From: Polyangiaceae bacterium
Lineage (GTDB): Bacteria > Myxococcota_A > Polyangia > Polyangiales > Polyangiaceae
Length of the DNA stretch: 64,000 bases
Assembly (NCBI GenBank): GCA_041389725.1
Contig: JAWKRG010000005.1
Location: forward strand, 186,001-250,000
Direction of reading: 5' to 3'
Positions within the stretch are counted from its first letter, which is position 1. Every line of letters starts with the position of its first letter. The notes under the pieces are model-generated. The model did no database searches and was not told where the DNA came from. It worked only from the letters and a program-made list of their open reading frames with translations. Position numbers and translations under genes: made by a program. Positions 33,298 to 41,429 of this stretch are shown here, one piece after another.

Positions 33298-36200
33298 ATG
33301 ATGGAGGCCCAAGAACCGATCCAAAGCCTCACCCCCGAGTCCGAGGCCCGCGCCGAGTTCGTGACCAGCATCGGTCGCCGCCTCGCCGCTCTGCGTGCCG
33401 CGTTGCGAGAACTGGAGGCGGATCCCCGGTCCTCGGCGCGACGAGACGGCGTATTGCGTCGCCTGCACGCGTTGGCGGCAGCCAGTCGAGTGCTCGGGTT
33501 CGAAGCGGCGGCCCAGGCGCTGAGCGGCGCCGAGGATTCCTTGTTCCGCAGCGCCGCCCGCGGCGAAGTGTTGGTCAAGGACCTGGCCGAAGTGCTTCGC
33601 GCCCTCGACCAGGTACCAGCGCTGGTGTGGGGTGGCGCGCCGGAAGATACGCCCGCCAGCGGCGTGGAGACGTCCAGCGAGGCGCACCCCGTGCATTGCG
33701 TCGCCTTCGTCGACGTGGCGCTTCAGCGCGCGATGGACGCGAATCGCGCTGTCGCGCACTTCGACCACGACGCCACCGATGACGCGCCTCGTGCCATCGA
33801 TCTCGTGCGGGCGACCGGGCCCGATGTCGTCATCGTCGATGTCGACAAGAGCGGCGCGTCGGAGTTGGTGGATGCGCTGCTCACAGATGACCTGGTCGAG
33901 CCCTTCGCCCTCGTGGTCGTGGGCACCTTGCGCGGCAGTGAGAGCGCCGCGGCCTTCGTCGCCCGAGGCGCCAAACGCGTGCTGCCGAAGCCGGTCAGCC
34001 CCGATGCGCTGGAGCGCGCGGTGCTGTCCGTCGCGCGCCGCGGCGCGGAATCGGCGACCAGCCACGAACCCCTGGGTGACATCACCCTTGAAGAACTCTC
34101 CACTCGCATTGCGGCCGAGGTTCGTCGTGGCCTGGTGGAATCCCAGCGCGCCGCCGCTCCCGCCAATACCGTCCCCTTCGGGGAGGGCGTGGACGTGTTG
34201 GCTGCCGTATGGTCGGCAGTGGCGCGCGTTCGGGAGATCGCCACGATGCGCTCGGGGGGCAACTTGCGCTTCGAATCCCTGGGACCCGAAGGCGCAGTTC
34301 CCCTAGCGCCCTGGGTCAGTACCGAGCGTCGCGCTGGCGAACGCAACCCGCGTGCTCAGCGATCTCGAGACGGCGTGCGACTGGAAGGGCGGCTCGCCGT
34401 CGTGGCCGACGACGATCCCTCCGTGGTCTGGTTTCTCTCGGGCCTACTCAAGTCCGCGGGCGTGGAGGTGCTCGAAGCACACGACGGGCGCCGCGCCCTG
34501 GAGCTCACGCTCTCACGCTGGCCCGACTTGGTCGTCAGCGACGTGCTGATGCCGAAGTTGGACGGCTTTTCCCTGTGTCGCGCGATCAAACGCGATGTGG
34601 CCGTGCGTGACGTCCCGGTCGTGCTCCTGTCGTGGAAGGAAGACTTGCTCCAACGCCTCCGCGAACTCGGTGCGGACGCCGACGCCTACCTTCGCAAAGA
34701 GGCGGCCGGCAACACCGTGCTCGAGCGAATCCGCGAAGTGATGCGCCCCCGCGCCCGAGTGGAAGCACGCATCGCCGGCGGGGAAGTGGTGCGCGGCCGA
34801 TTGGATGGCCTGACGCCACGCCTGGTGCTCGAGCTAGCGGGGGCCCGCCATCGCGACTGCCGCGTCTCTTTTCGAGATTCCGTCTACCTCTACGAAGTGG
34901 ACATCCGCGGCGGCAATCCCGTGCAGGCCACGCGCACTGCGACGGATGGCAGCTTCGCGCGCGGGGAAAAAGTCATCGCGGCACTCTTGGGCATCGGCGC
35001 AGGGCGTTTCAGCATTGCGCCCGAGTCCTCGGCTTGTCGCGGAGAACTGACGCAACCGCTGCCGGACTTGCTTGCGCCGCACATCCTACGCGCGCGTCGC
35101 GCGCAAGAAGCGGTGGTCAGCAGTCTGGACCGCATCGACGAGATCCGCATCGACGCAGAGGCCATCAGCGCCTACCAAGCCGCGACACCAGACCCCGCGC
35201 TGCGTCTGTCGCAGCGGCTCACCGCCGGCGAGAGTCCTGCGGAGCTGTTGCGAGACTCCGCGACGGATCGCCACGCGCTGGAAGCCGTTCTTCTCGATGT
35301 TGCCCGACGGGGAGCCGTACTGGGCATGACGGTATCTGGGCGGGCCATCGACTTGGAGGCGCCGATGGAAGACATAGCGGCCGCCGAGCCAGTCCACTCG
35401 CCGCCGCCGCAGTTCACTCTCGAGCTGTCCCCCGGATACTCGGAAGGTGCGCGCATGCCACCGACGACGGAGCTGTCGCCGCAGTGGCCGATGGATCCGA
35501 ACGTGACGCCGGGACTGAACTTCGACGAGCACGCATCCGGCTTCCGTGACGAACCTGGAACCTTTCCCGGGGTTGGGCCTGGGAAATCACGTACTGCACC
35601 GGGCCCGGAGGTCGAAGCGAAGCCCCTGGCGGCGGCAAACGTCGTTCCGACCTCGAGCGAATCGCCGAAGGATGCCGTCGACGGTGCATGGGATGAAGAC
35701 GAAGGCGCCGCAGAAGGCCCCGAAGCAGCTGCAGATGAGGCCGATGCGGCCGATCGCGCAGCGGAAAGCGCCGACGCGGGCCTGAGGTCGAACGAAACGG
35801 CCTCGAGCGGAGCCCGAGACGAAGCCGACGCACAAGCAAAAGACGTGGAGAGGGACGACATGGCCAGTGCAACGAATCAGGCTGAGGATCTCGGATTCCC
35901 GCAAGTGAAGCGGGTTGCGTTCCCTCCGCGCGCATCCGGGCCTGCGCCGAGCACGAATACCAAGCCGTCCTTGGGCGCTGAAGCCGCAACAGCGCTCGAT
36001 AGAGTCGCCGATGGGGACGAAAGCGACGACAGGGACGACGCCGAGGTGCAGCGGGCGCCAAGTGCAGCGCCAAGCGTCGAGTCGAAATCCGCACCGGTCC
36101 CCGCAGCCGCCTATGAAGGTGATGCGGACGACGCGGACGACGAACACGACGCGGACGACGAACACGACGCGGACGACGAACACGACGCGGACGAGAACGA

Positions 36201-36909
36201 CGCCGACGACGCGTCGGCGGAGCGGGGCCCCGCGCCGCGGGACGCAAGCGCTGCTGGCGCTGCGACGAGCGCGGCGTCGAAGTCGCAACCGGCATCCGAA
36301 GCGCGCAAACCCGAGCCCGCGACTCAGCGCTCTGGCGCGCCCCTGCCCGCGACGAAGAGCATCGACTTTCCCAGCAAGTCGGCGCCGCGCCAAGACGCTC
36401 GCCCCGCCGAAAAGAAGGCGGCTGCAGCGAAACCCCAAGAGGACAAAGGCTCGGGGCTGATGAGCGCACTCAAGGTCGTGGCCGTGATGGGCGTCGCGGG
36501 TGCGGCCAGCTTCGGTCTGGTGACGTGGGTCCGAGGTCTGAGTGTCGACGCGAACGGCGCTGCGCCGGCAGCCTCGGCCACGGCACTGCCAACCGCGCCC
36601 AACCCGGCGGCACCACCGACGACGCCCGTTGCAAAGCCCGCCGCCGCGGCGGACGTCAAGATCGAGACTCTACCACTGCCCCCCGGCATCGAACTGGCGG
36701 CTGGCAAGGGACTGCTCGAAGTGGCAATCACCGACAAGGACGCCATCTACGTCGACGATACGTTCGTCGGGCGCGGACCGCTCAAGCGAGTCCCCCTCGA
36801 ACCCGGCGAGCACCAGGTGAAGCTGCGACGCCCCGGTGAGGAGAGCGTTCACGCCGTCAAGATCGATGCGGGGAGTCGGACGCGGCTGTCGGCTGAGGAT
36901 TCGAAGTAG
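33298..36909 (+). CDS. Very large receiver / DUF4388-like / PEGA-like membrane protein with acidic repeats
   Basis: 1203 residues. Residues 15-110 are helical and resemble an Hpt-like bundle; 125-250 look like a degenerate receiver (VVIVDVDKSGASE, VLPKPVSPDALE). An intact receiver lies at about 362-480 (VADDDPSVVW, phospho-Asp about 415 in VVSDVLMPKLDGF, VVLLSWKED). A DUF4388-like region follows (about 490-600). Residues 720-1050 are disordered and acidic, with three 18-bp repeats giving DDEHDA units (about 945-965). One transmembrane helix (about 1055-1080) leads to a PEGA-like tail (about 1130-1200). A receiver on the same chain as an extracytoplasmic domain suggests signal passage across the membrane. 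Confidence 0.82.
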   Translation: MMEAQEPIQSLTPESEARAEFVTSIGRRLAALRAALRELEADPRSSARRDGVLRRLHALAAASRVLGFEAAAQALSGAEDSLFRSAARGEVLVKDLAEVLRALDQVPALVWGGAPEDTPASGVETSSEAHPVHCVAFVDVALQRAMDANRAVAHFDHDATDDAPRAIDLVRATGPDVVIVDVDKSGASELVDALLTDDLVEPFALVVVGTLRGSESAAAFVARGAKRVLPKPVSPDALERAVLSVARRGAESATSHEPLGDITLEELSTRIAAEVRRGLVESQRAAAPANTVPFGEGVDVLAAVWSAVARVREIATMRSGGNLRFESLGPEGAVPLAPWVSTERRAGERNPRAQRSRDGVRLEGRLAVVADDDPSVVWFLSGLLKSAGVEVLEAHDGRRALELTLSRWPDLVVSDVLMPKLDGFSLCRAIKRDVAVRDVPVVLLSWKEDLLQRLRELGADADAYLRKEAAGNTVLERIREVMRPRARVEARIAGGEVVRGRLDGLTPRLVLELAGARHRDCRVSFRDSVYLYEVDIRGGNPVQATRTATDGSFARGEKVIAALLGIGAGRFSIAPESSACRGELTQPLPDLLAPHILRARRAQEAVVSSLDRIDEIRIDAEAISAYQAATPDPALRLSQRLTAGESPAELLRDSATDRHALEAVLLDVARRGAVLGMTVSGRAIDLEAPMEDIAAAEPVHSPPPQFTLELSPGYSEGARMPPTTELSPQWPMDPNVTPGLNFDEHASGFRDEPGTFPGVGPGKSRTAPGPEVEAKPLAAANVVPTSSESPKDAVDGAWDEDEGAAEGPEAAADEADAADRAAESADAGLRSNETASSGARDEADAQAKDVERDDMASATNQAEDLGFPQVKRVAFPPRASGPAPSTNTKPSLGAEAATALDRVADGDESDDRDDAEVQRAPSAAPSVESKSAPVPAAAYEGDADDADDEHDADDEHDADDEHDADENDADDASAERGPAPRDASAAGAATSAASKSQPASEARKPEPATQRSGAPLPATKSIDFPSKSAPRQDARPAEKKAAAAKPQEDKGSGLMSALKVVAVMGVAGAASFGLVTWVRGLSVDANGAAPAASATALPTAPNPAAPPTTPVAKPAAAADVKIETLPLPPGIELAAGKGLLEVAITDKDAIYVDDTFVGRGPLKRVPLEPGEHQVKLRRPGEESVHAVKIDAGSRTRLSAEDSK
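36127..36190 (+). repeat. In-frame 18-bp coding repeat
   Basis: GACGCGGACGACGAACAC occurs three times in a row, with partial units on both sides, inside the large receiver gene. It encodes DADDEH units, an extremely acidic segment that can grow or shrink without changing frame. Confidence 0.8.
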
Positions 36910-36915
36910 CGCGAA

Positions 36916-36931
36916 CTGCCGAACTCGGCAG
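36916..36931 (+). terminator. Hairpin between the large receiver gene and the sulfatase-fold gene
   Basis: CTGCCGA-AC-TCGGCAG, perfect 7-bp arms beginning 6 bp after the stop. There is no T-run. Confidence 0.4.
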
Positions 36932-36977
36932 CGACCCTTGACGCAGTGCAGACGAGGCGGCTGACTCGGGACCGTCG

Positions 36978-39263
36978 ATGAACGCCTGCAAACCCTGGCT
37001 CTTGCTCGCTGCGCTGCCGCTGTTCGGTGCCTGCGAGGACAAGGTCGGCAACGACGCCGAACCCGCAGCGTCTGCCCAGCCTGCCGCTCCCGAGGACGAA
37101 GCGCCTTCGAGCAAGCCCGAGCGCGTAGACCTCATCGATCAGCTGGCTCGCTGCGAGATTCGACACCGCGGCTTGTCGTTGGACCTGGGCACCGACGCAG
37201 CGGCGGTTGCACGAGGATTTCGTCTGCCCCCCTTCGACGACATCGAAAACGCGGAGCGCGATGGCAAGACCGTCGCGCGCCTCAAGGACAACATCGTCAG
37301 CTTCGACATGTGGCTGGATCAAACGGTGAAGGATCCCTTCATCGAGCTTCAGCTGCATGCGACCCAGGCGCGCCGCATGTCCGTGGCCCTCGACGACCGA
37401 CGCCTCGGCGTGCTGAAGCTCACGCCTGCCGCCAGCGCCGTCTACCGCGCGTCGGGCTACAAGGGAGAGCTGGCTGCGGGACGGCACGTCGTGACCCTGC
37501 GCTTCAGCGGTCGACCGCGCGGCGTGGTGGAGCCGCACGCGGAACTCTTCTGGCTACGCCTCGGTGTCGACGATGACTCGTCGGTCACCTACGCAGCGCC
37601 GACGCTGCGAAGCATTCTGTCGGATGTTGCCATCGACAACGTTCCCAAGCGCGCCATCGCGCTCCGTGCACCGGCCGCGATTCGCTGTCCCGTGGTGCTG
37701 TCCAAAGACACGAAGCTTCGCGTGGATCTGGGATTCTGGGGCACTGGCACCGGCAAGGCATCCGTTCGCATCTTGTCCGACGACGCAGAGCCGGTGACCC
37801 TGGCGGAGCGAAAAGTCAGCGGCGGCGGTGGAGCAACGTGGATCCCCGTTTCGCTGCCGCTGGGTAAGCATGCCGGCAATGTTGCGATCTTGGAGCTGCG
37901 GGCCCTCGAAACGCAGCGTACAGGTCGCGTGGTCTTTGGGGACCCCATGTTGCTGCGCGCGAACGAGGCGCGCAGCGTCACGGCAGCAAAGGCCACCACC
38001 GCGATCGTGGTCGTGCTGTCCGGCATCGACCGTCGTCGCGTTCCGCCGTGGGGGCCCAAGCAGGACTACGCGGGCCTGGCCAGCCTCGCTCGCAGCAGTG
38101 TGGCGTTCGGTCGCTATCGAGTGCCGACCACGGTACCCGGTGCGGTCGTCGCGTCGATGTTGACTGGCCTCCCCCCTCACGGCCACGCCCTGGAAGATCC
38201 TGCCGCGCGCCTGCCTGCCGCGGCGCACTTGATCAGCGAGATCATCAAAGAAGCCAGCGGACGCACGGCCATGTTCACGGGCTCGCCGAACAGCTTTCGG
38301 GCGTTTGGATTCGACTCTGGCTGGGACGACTTCGGCGAGGTTTCACCCGTGGCAGACGAGCCGGTTTCGCGTCCCATCGACCGTGCGACGAGCTGGTTGG
38401 AGAACGAGCTGGAAAGCAAGCGAGAGGCCCGACGTTTCGTCTTCGTTCATGCGCGCGGTGCGCACCCGCCCTGGGACGTGCCGAAAGACGATGCTTCGCG
38501 ACTTCCGCCCGAGGAGTACGGCGGCGTGATCGATCCACGTCGCGGCGGAATCATCCTGTCGCGGCTGCGCAGTCGCCGCAATCGCGCGGCTCGCCGCATG
38601 GACGAGGTGGACTGGATTCGCCTTCGCGCGCTCGAACAGGCGTCCCTGTTGAAGCAAGACGCAGCGCTGGAAAAGCTGATCGACCTGCTCAAGCGCAAGG
38701 GCGAATGGGAACACACGATGCTCATCGTCACCGGCGACGTCGCCCCGGGCGAGGGGCCCGAGCCGCCTTTCGATCCCGCCGGGCGCTTGATCGAGGAACA
38801 CTTGTACGTGCCGCTCTGGGTGCACTTCCCGAACGACCGCGAAGCAGCCAAGGAGTCGATGGCGGACGTCACCTCCGTCGACATCGCGACGACCGTGATG
38901 AACGCGTTTCAGTTGGCTCCGCCGGTCGGCGTCGAAGGCGTGGATCTGCAGGCAGCCGCGGAGGGCATCGAGCCGATGATGGGACGTGTACTGCTCAGCA
39001 CCTTGGCGGACCACTACGCTGCACGTTTCGGCCAGTATCGCTTGACCGGGCAGATCGGCCGCAAGCCCCAGTTGTGCAAGGTGGCCGTCGATCCAGCGTG
39101 CCTCGACGATGTGTTTGGCACCCAGCCGATTGCCGCACAAAGTGCATGGAGCTGGACGTTCTTCGAGTGGCTACGCGCCGACAAGCTTCGAGCGGCCCAG
39201 CGCGAGCCGGCGAGCATCGACCCGGACACGGGCGCCGCTCTCACCGTGTGGGGCGACATCTAG
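36978..39263 (+). CDS. Sulfatase-fold lipoprotein without sulfatase active-site residues
   Basis: 761 residues. MNACKPWLLLAALPLFGAC is a lipoprotein signal peptide. Residues 30-330 are beta-rich. From about 338 the alkaline-phosphatase/sulfatase fold can be followed (AIVVVLSGIDRRRVPPWGP, SMLTGLPPHGHAL, LIVTGDVAPGEGPEPP). The sulfatase CxPSR motif reads TVPGA, the paired metal aspartates near the start are missing (SGID), and the SDHGE site reads GDVAP. It should therefore not cleave sulfate esters; it may bind a ligand or serve as a scaffold on the cell surface. Neighbouring genes give no further hint. Confidence 0.75.
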   Translation: MNACKPWLLLAALPLFGACEDKVGNDAEPAASAQPAAPEDEAPSSKPERVDLIDQLARCEIRHRGLSLDLGTDAAAVARGFRLPPFDDIENAERDGKTVARLKDNIVSFDMWLDQTVKDPFIELQLHATQARRMSVALDDRRLGVLKLTPAASAVYRASGYKGELAAGRHVVTLRFSGRPRGVVEPHAELFWLRLGVDDDSSVTYAAPTLRSILSDVAIDNVPKRAIALRAPAAIRCPVVLSKDTKLRVDLGFWGTGTGKASVRILSDDAEPVTLAERKVSGGGGATWIPVSLPLGKHAGNVAILELRALETQRTGRVVFGDPMLLRANEARSVTAAKATTAIVVVLSGIDRRRVPPWGPKQDYAGLASLARSSVAFGRYRVPTTVPGAVVASMLTGLPPHGHALEDPAARLPAAAHLISEIIKEASGRTAMFTGSPNSFRAFGFDSGWDDFGEVSPVADEPVSRPIDRATSWLENELESKREARRFVFVHARGAHPPWDVPKDDASRLPPEEYGGVIDPRRGGIILSRLRSRRNRAARRMDEVDWIRLRALEQASLLKQDAALEKLIDLLKRKGEWEHTMLIVTGDVAPGEGPEPPFDPAGRLIEEHLYVPLWVHFPNDREAAKESMADVTSVDIATTVMNAFQLAPPVGVEGVDLQAAAEGIEPMMGRVLLSTLADHYAARFGQYRLTGQIGRKPQLCKVAVDPACLDDVFGTQPIAAQSAWSWTFFEWLRADKLRAAQREPASIDPDTGAALTVWGDI

Positions 39264-39321
39264 TCCTTTTGCGGCGCGATGTTGGCCGAGCTTGGCAGGC
39301 GTCGGCGGTGTCTCCCTGGCG

Positions 39322-39349
39322 GTCAGCAGTCAGCAATCAGCAGTCAGCT
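39322..39349 (+). repeat. Heptad repeat (TCAGC type), downstream side of the ceramidase-like gene
   Basis: Four units of 7 bp, GTCAGCA GTCAGCA ATCAGCA GTCAGC, in the intergenic space between two convergent genes. The same heptad in opposite orientation lies upstream of the ceramidase-like gene at 41358-41384. Confidence 0.8.
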
Positions 39350-39400
39350 TGGTCTCGACTCTCATTGGGATCTGATCCTGCTGCTGCACACGTTCCGAGT

Positions 39401-41275
39401 TCAACGCCGAACGACGGGTGGGGAACGAAGGAGCTGGCGAACGGGGTCGACGACCTGCGCTTCCACGGTGTTCGCGACGGAATTCGTTTCCTCGTAGTGT
39501 TCCCCCGGGCTGAATTCCTCGAGGTAGGGATTGTCGCCGTCGAGCTTGAAATCGTACGCGGGCACGATGTAGCCGAACTGATCGAGTCCCAGCCCGACGA
39601 CCCAGCGGTAGCTGGCCTTGGGATCCCGCGAGAGGTCGAGGGGCGTCTCGCGGTCGAAGGCGGCGATGTCGGGCGGACCCTCGTCGCAGCGCGAGTAGCC
39701 ATCAGTCCCGCAGTTGGGGTTCGTCTTCGTGTCGTTGAGCACCTTGTAGGGCGCGGGTGTGAACGGGTACGGCGCGTCGAGAGCGCTCTTTCGGTCAGGC
39801 GTCGCCAAGAGCAACTCCGCGTGTAGTTCTCCGGGTAGCGTCACGAACTGAGCGGGGCCGAGCTCGACGACCGCGATCTGCGAGCGAATGTAGGGCAGAT
39901 TATCGGGTCCCAGCTCGCGATTCGGATCGAAGAAGTAGCCCTCGCGATCGAACAGGTTCTGCGCCAGCGCGATGTGATAGCCGGTGTTGGCGATGCTCAC
40001 GTAGATCTCGCGGGCGCGAAAACCCAGCGCGGCCGTCTCCGTGGTCTCCACGCCCTGCTTCAGGGCCTCGTGGGCGTAGACCGCCAACAAGCGACCGTTG
40101 TTGTAGGCGCGCTCGAGTCCCTCGGGAACGTCGTTGCCCTCGAAGTCCACGTGGTTCACCTGGCCGGGACCCACTTGTCCGCCAAGCGCTCCGTTGAAGA
40201 ACAGAGCTACGCCGCCGACGCCGTCTCGCTGCATCAACACTTTGCCTGCGGCGTCTTTGACTTCGAAGCCCTTTTCGATGCCTTCGCGCAAGGTGTGCAC
40301 GTAGTCGCTGCTCGTCAGCTGGTTCTTGCTTCCCGCGAACTCGGGATGGCTGGCGAAGTTGATCAACGTCGCCACCGTGGAGTCGTCGCTCCGACGCAGA
40401 AAGCGAATCACCCGTAGCTCGTTGTCGATCACGACTGGGTCGCGGGTGTCGCTCACGAACGCGGCGGTCTTGTGACCGCCGGGATCGGTCTCGGGAATGT
40501 GCCCGTCGACGAGGGTCTTGCCGAACTGCACGCGAACGGGCTCGAGCGCCGCAGTGGCCTTGACCAGCGCCGACACCGTCATCGCGCGCACCCAGGCGTT
40601 GTAGGCCTTGTTCACACCGGAGCGAGAATCCGTCGCGCCCCAGATGCCCATGGTGTCTTGGGTTTCGTGCACGTGGGTCGACGCTACCAACAGGAAATCC
40701 AAGCCGAGCTCCGGATGCTCTGCCTGCAGCGCTTCCCGCGTGCGCTCCACCTCGTTGTAGAACCAGCCCACGTTGTCCACGGCGCAGAGCCCGATGCGCG
40801 TGTTGCCCTGGGACAGCACGCTGCAGCGCACCGTCGTGGGATCGGCATTGCCCTCGGCGGCGCGTCCAGCGCCGAAACCTGCAATCCACGTGCAGAGATC
40901 TGGATCCACGGGCTGGCACTTGGTGATGTCGCTCGCGTCGCAGCTGCCCTTCTTCACACACACGTCTCCGCCGAGCGGGTTGAATTCGTGCGGCTTGCCT
41001 CCCGGCGCCGTGACAACCACGTATTGAACCTCGGGTGTCACGTCTTCGACAGCCGCGCCGGCATACAGCGTGGGGTCCGATGCGGGGAGGCAGTCCGGAC
41101 CACCCGGGCAGCGCGAGTCGCAACCCAGGCGCACGTTCTCGGCGCTGCCCGCGGGTTCCTTCTCGCAGTAGCTGGAGCCGGCCGGGGTCGATCCTTCGTC
41201 ACCGTCGCCGCAGCCGAAGAAGCCCACCAGCATGACGATCGCAGCGAGGGCGCCGCCCTCCCAAGAACGCATCAT
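39401..41275 (-). CDS. Neutral-ceramidase-like secreted lipoprotein
   Basis: 624 residues. The signal peptide ends FFGC (Cys22). LYAGAAVEDVTPE (70-82) and AGFGAGR, then VASTHVHETQDTMG (H201, H203) and NFASHPEFAG match the N-terminal metal-binding domain of neutral/alkaline ceramidase-like amidohydrolases, which cleave the amide bond of ceramide-like lipids. A Cys-rich N-terminal stretch (35-130) is unusual for the family. The C-terminus (PPDIAAFDRETP onward) is a small separate domain. It is flanked by inverted heptad repeats. The true substrate is unknown; many bacterial members are annotated only by fold. Confidence 0.75.
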   Translation of the reverse strand: MMRSWEGGALAAIVMLVGFFGCGDGDEGSTPAGSSYCEKEPAGSAENVRLGCDSRCPGGPDCLPASDPTLYAGAAVEDVTPEVQYVVVTAPGGKPHEFNPLGGDVCVKKGSCDASDITKCQPVDPDLCTWIAGFGAGRAAEGNADPTTVRCSVLSQGNTRIGLCAVDNVGWFYNEVERTREALQAEHPELGLDFLLVASTHVHETQDTMGIWGATDSRSGVNKAYNAWVRAMTVSALVKATAALEPVRVQFGKTLVDGHIPETDPGGHKTAAFVSDTRDPVVIDNELRVIRFLRRSDDSTVATLINFASHPEFAGSKNQLTSSDYVHTLREGIEKGFEVKDAAGKVLMQRDGVGGVALFFNGALGGQVGPGQVNHVDFEGNDVPEGLERAYNNGRLLAVYAHEALKQGVETTETAALGFRAREIYVSIANTGYHIALAQNLFDREGYFFDPNRELGPDNLPYIRSQIAVVELGPAQFVTLPGELHAELLLATPDRKSALDAPYPFTPAPYKVLNDTKTNPNCGTDGYSRCDEGPPDIAAFDRETPLDLSRDPKASYRWVVGLGLDQFGYIVPAYDFKLDGDNPYLEEFSPGEHYEETNSVANTVEAQVVDPVRQLLRSPPVVRR

Positions 41276-41357
41276 TGGCGCAGGGTATCGTGCCGCGCCG
41301 GTTGCGGACAGACCCCTTTCAGGTCGGCGGGCGTTCGTGCTGCCCGCGGGATCTTCT

Positions 41358-41384
41358 CTGATAGCTGACGGCTGACGGCTGATA
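41358..41384 (-). repeat. Heptad repeat (TCAGC type), upstream side of the ceramidase-like gene
   Basis: Read on the minus strand the units are TATCAGC CGTCAGC CGTCAGC TATCAG, the same NRTCAGC heptad as at 39322-39349 but inverted. It lies between the ceramidase-like and PHP-domain genes. Confidence 0.8.
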
Positions 41385-41429
41385 GCCCAGCGTCGCGCGT
41401 CTTCTCTTTTTGCTCCCGGCTATGCCGAC

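Noticed and set aside
32227..34065. 612-residue minus-strand ORF
   Set aside because: Shadow of the dehydrogenase and large receiver genes, which have clear domains on the plus strand.
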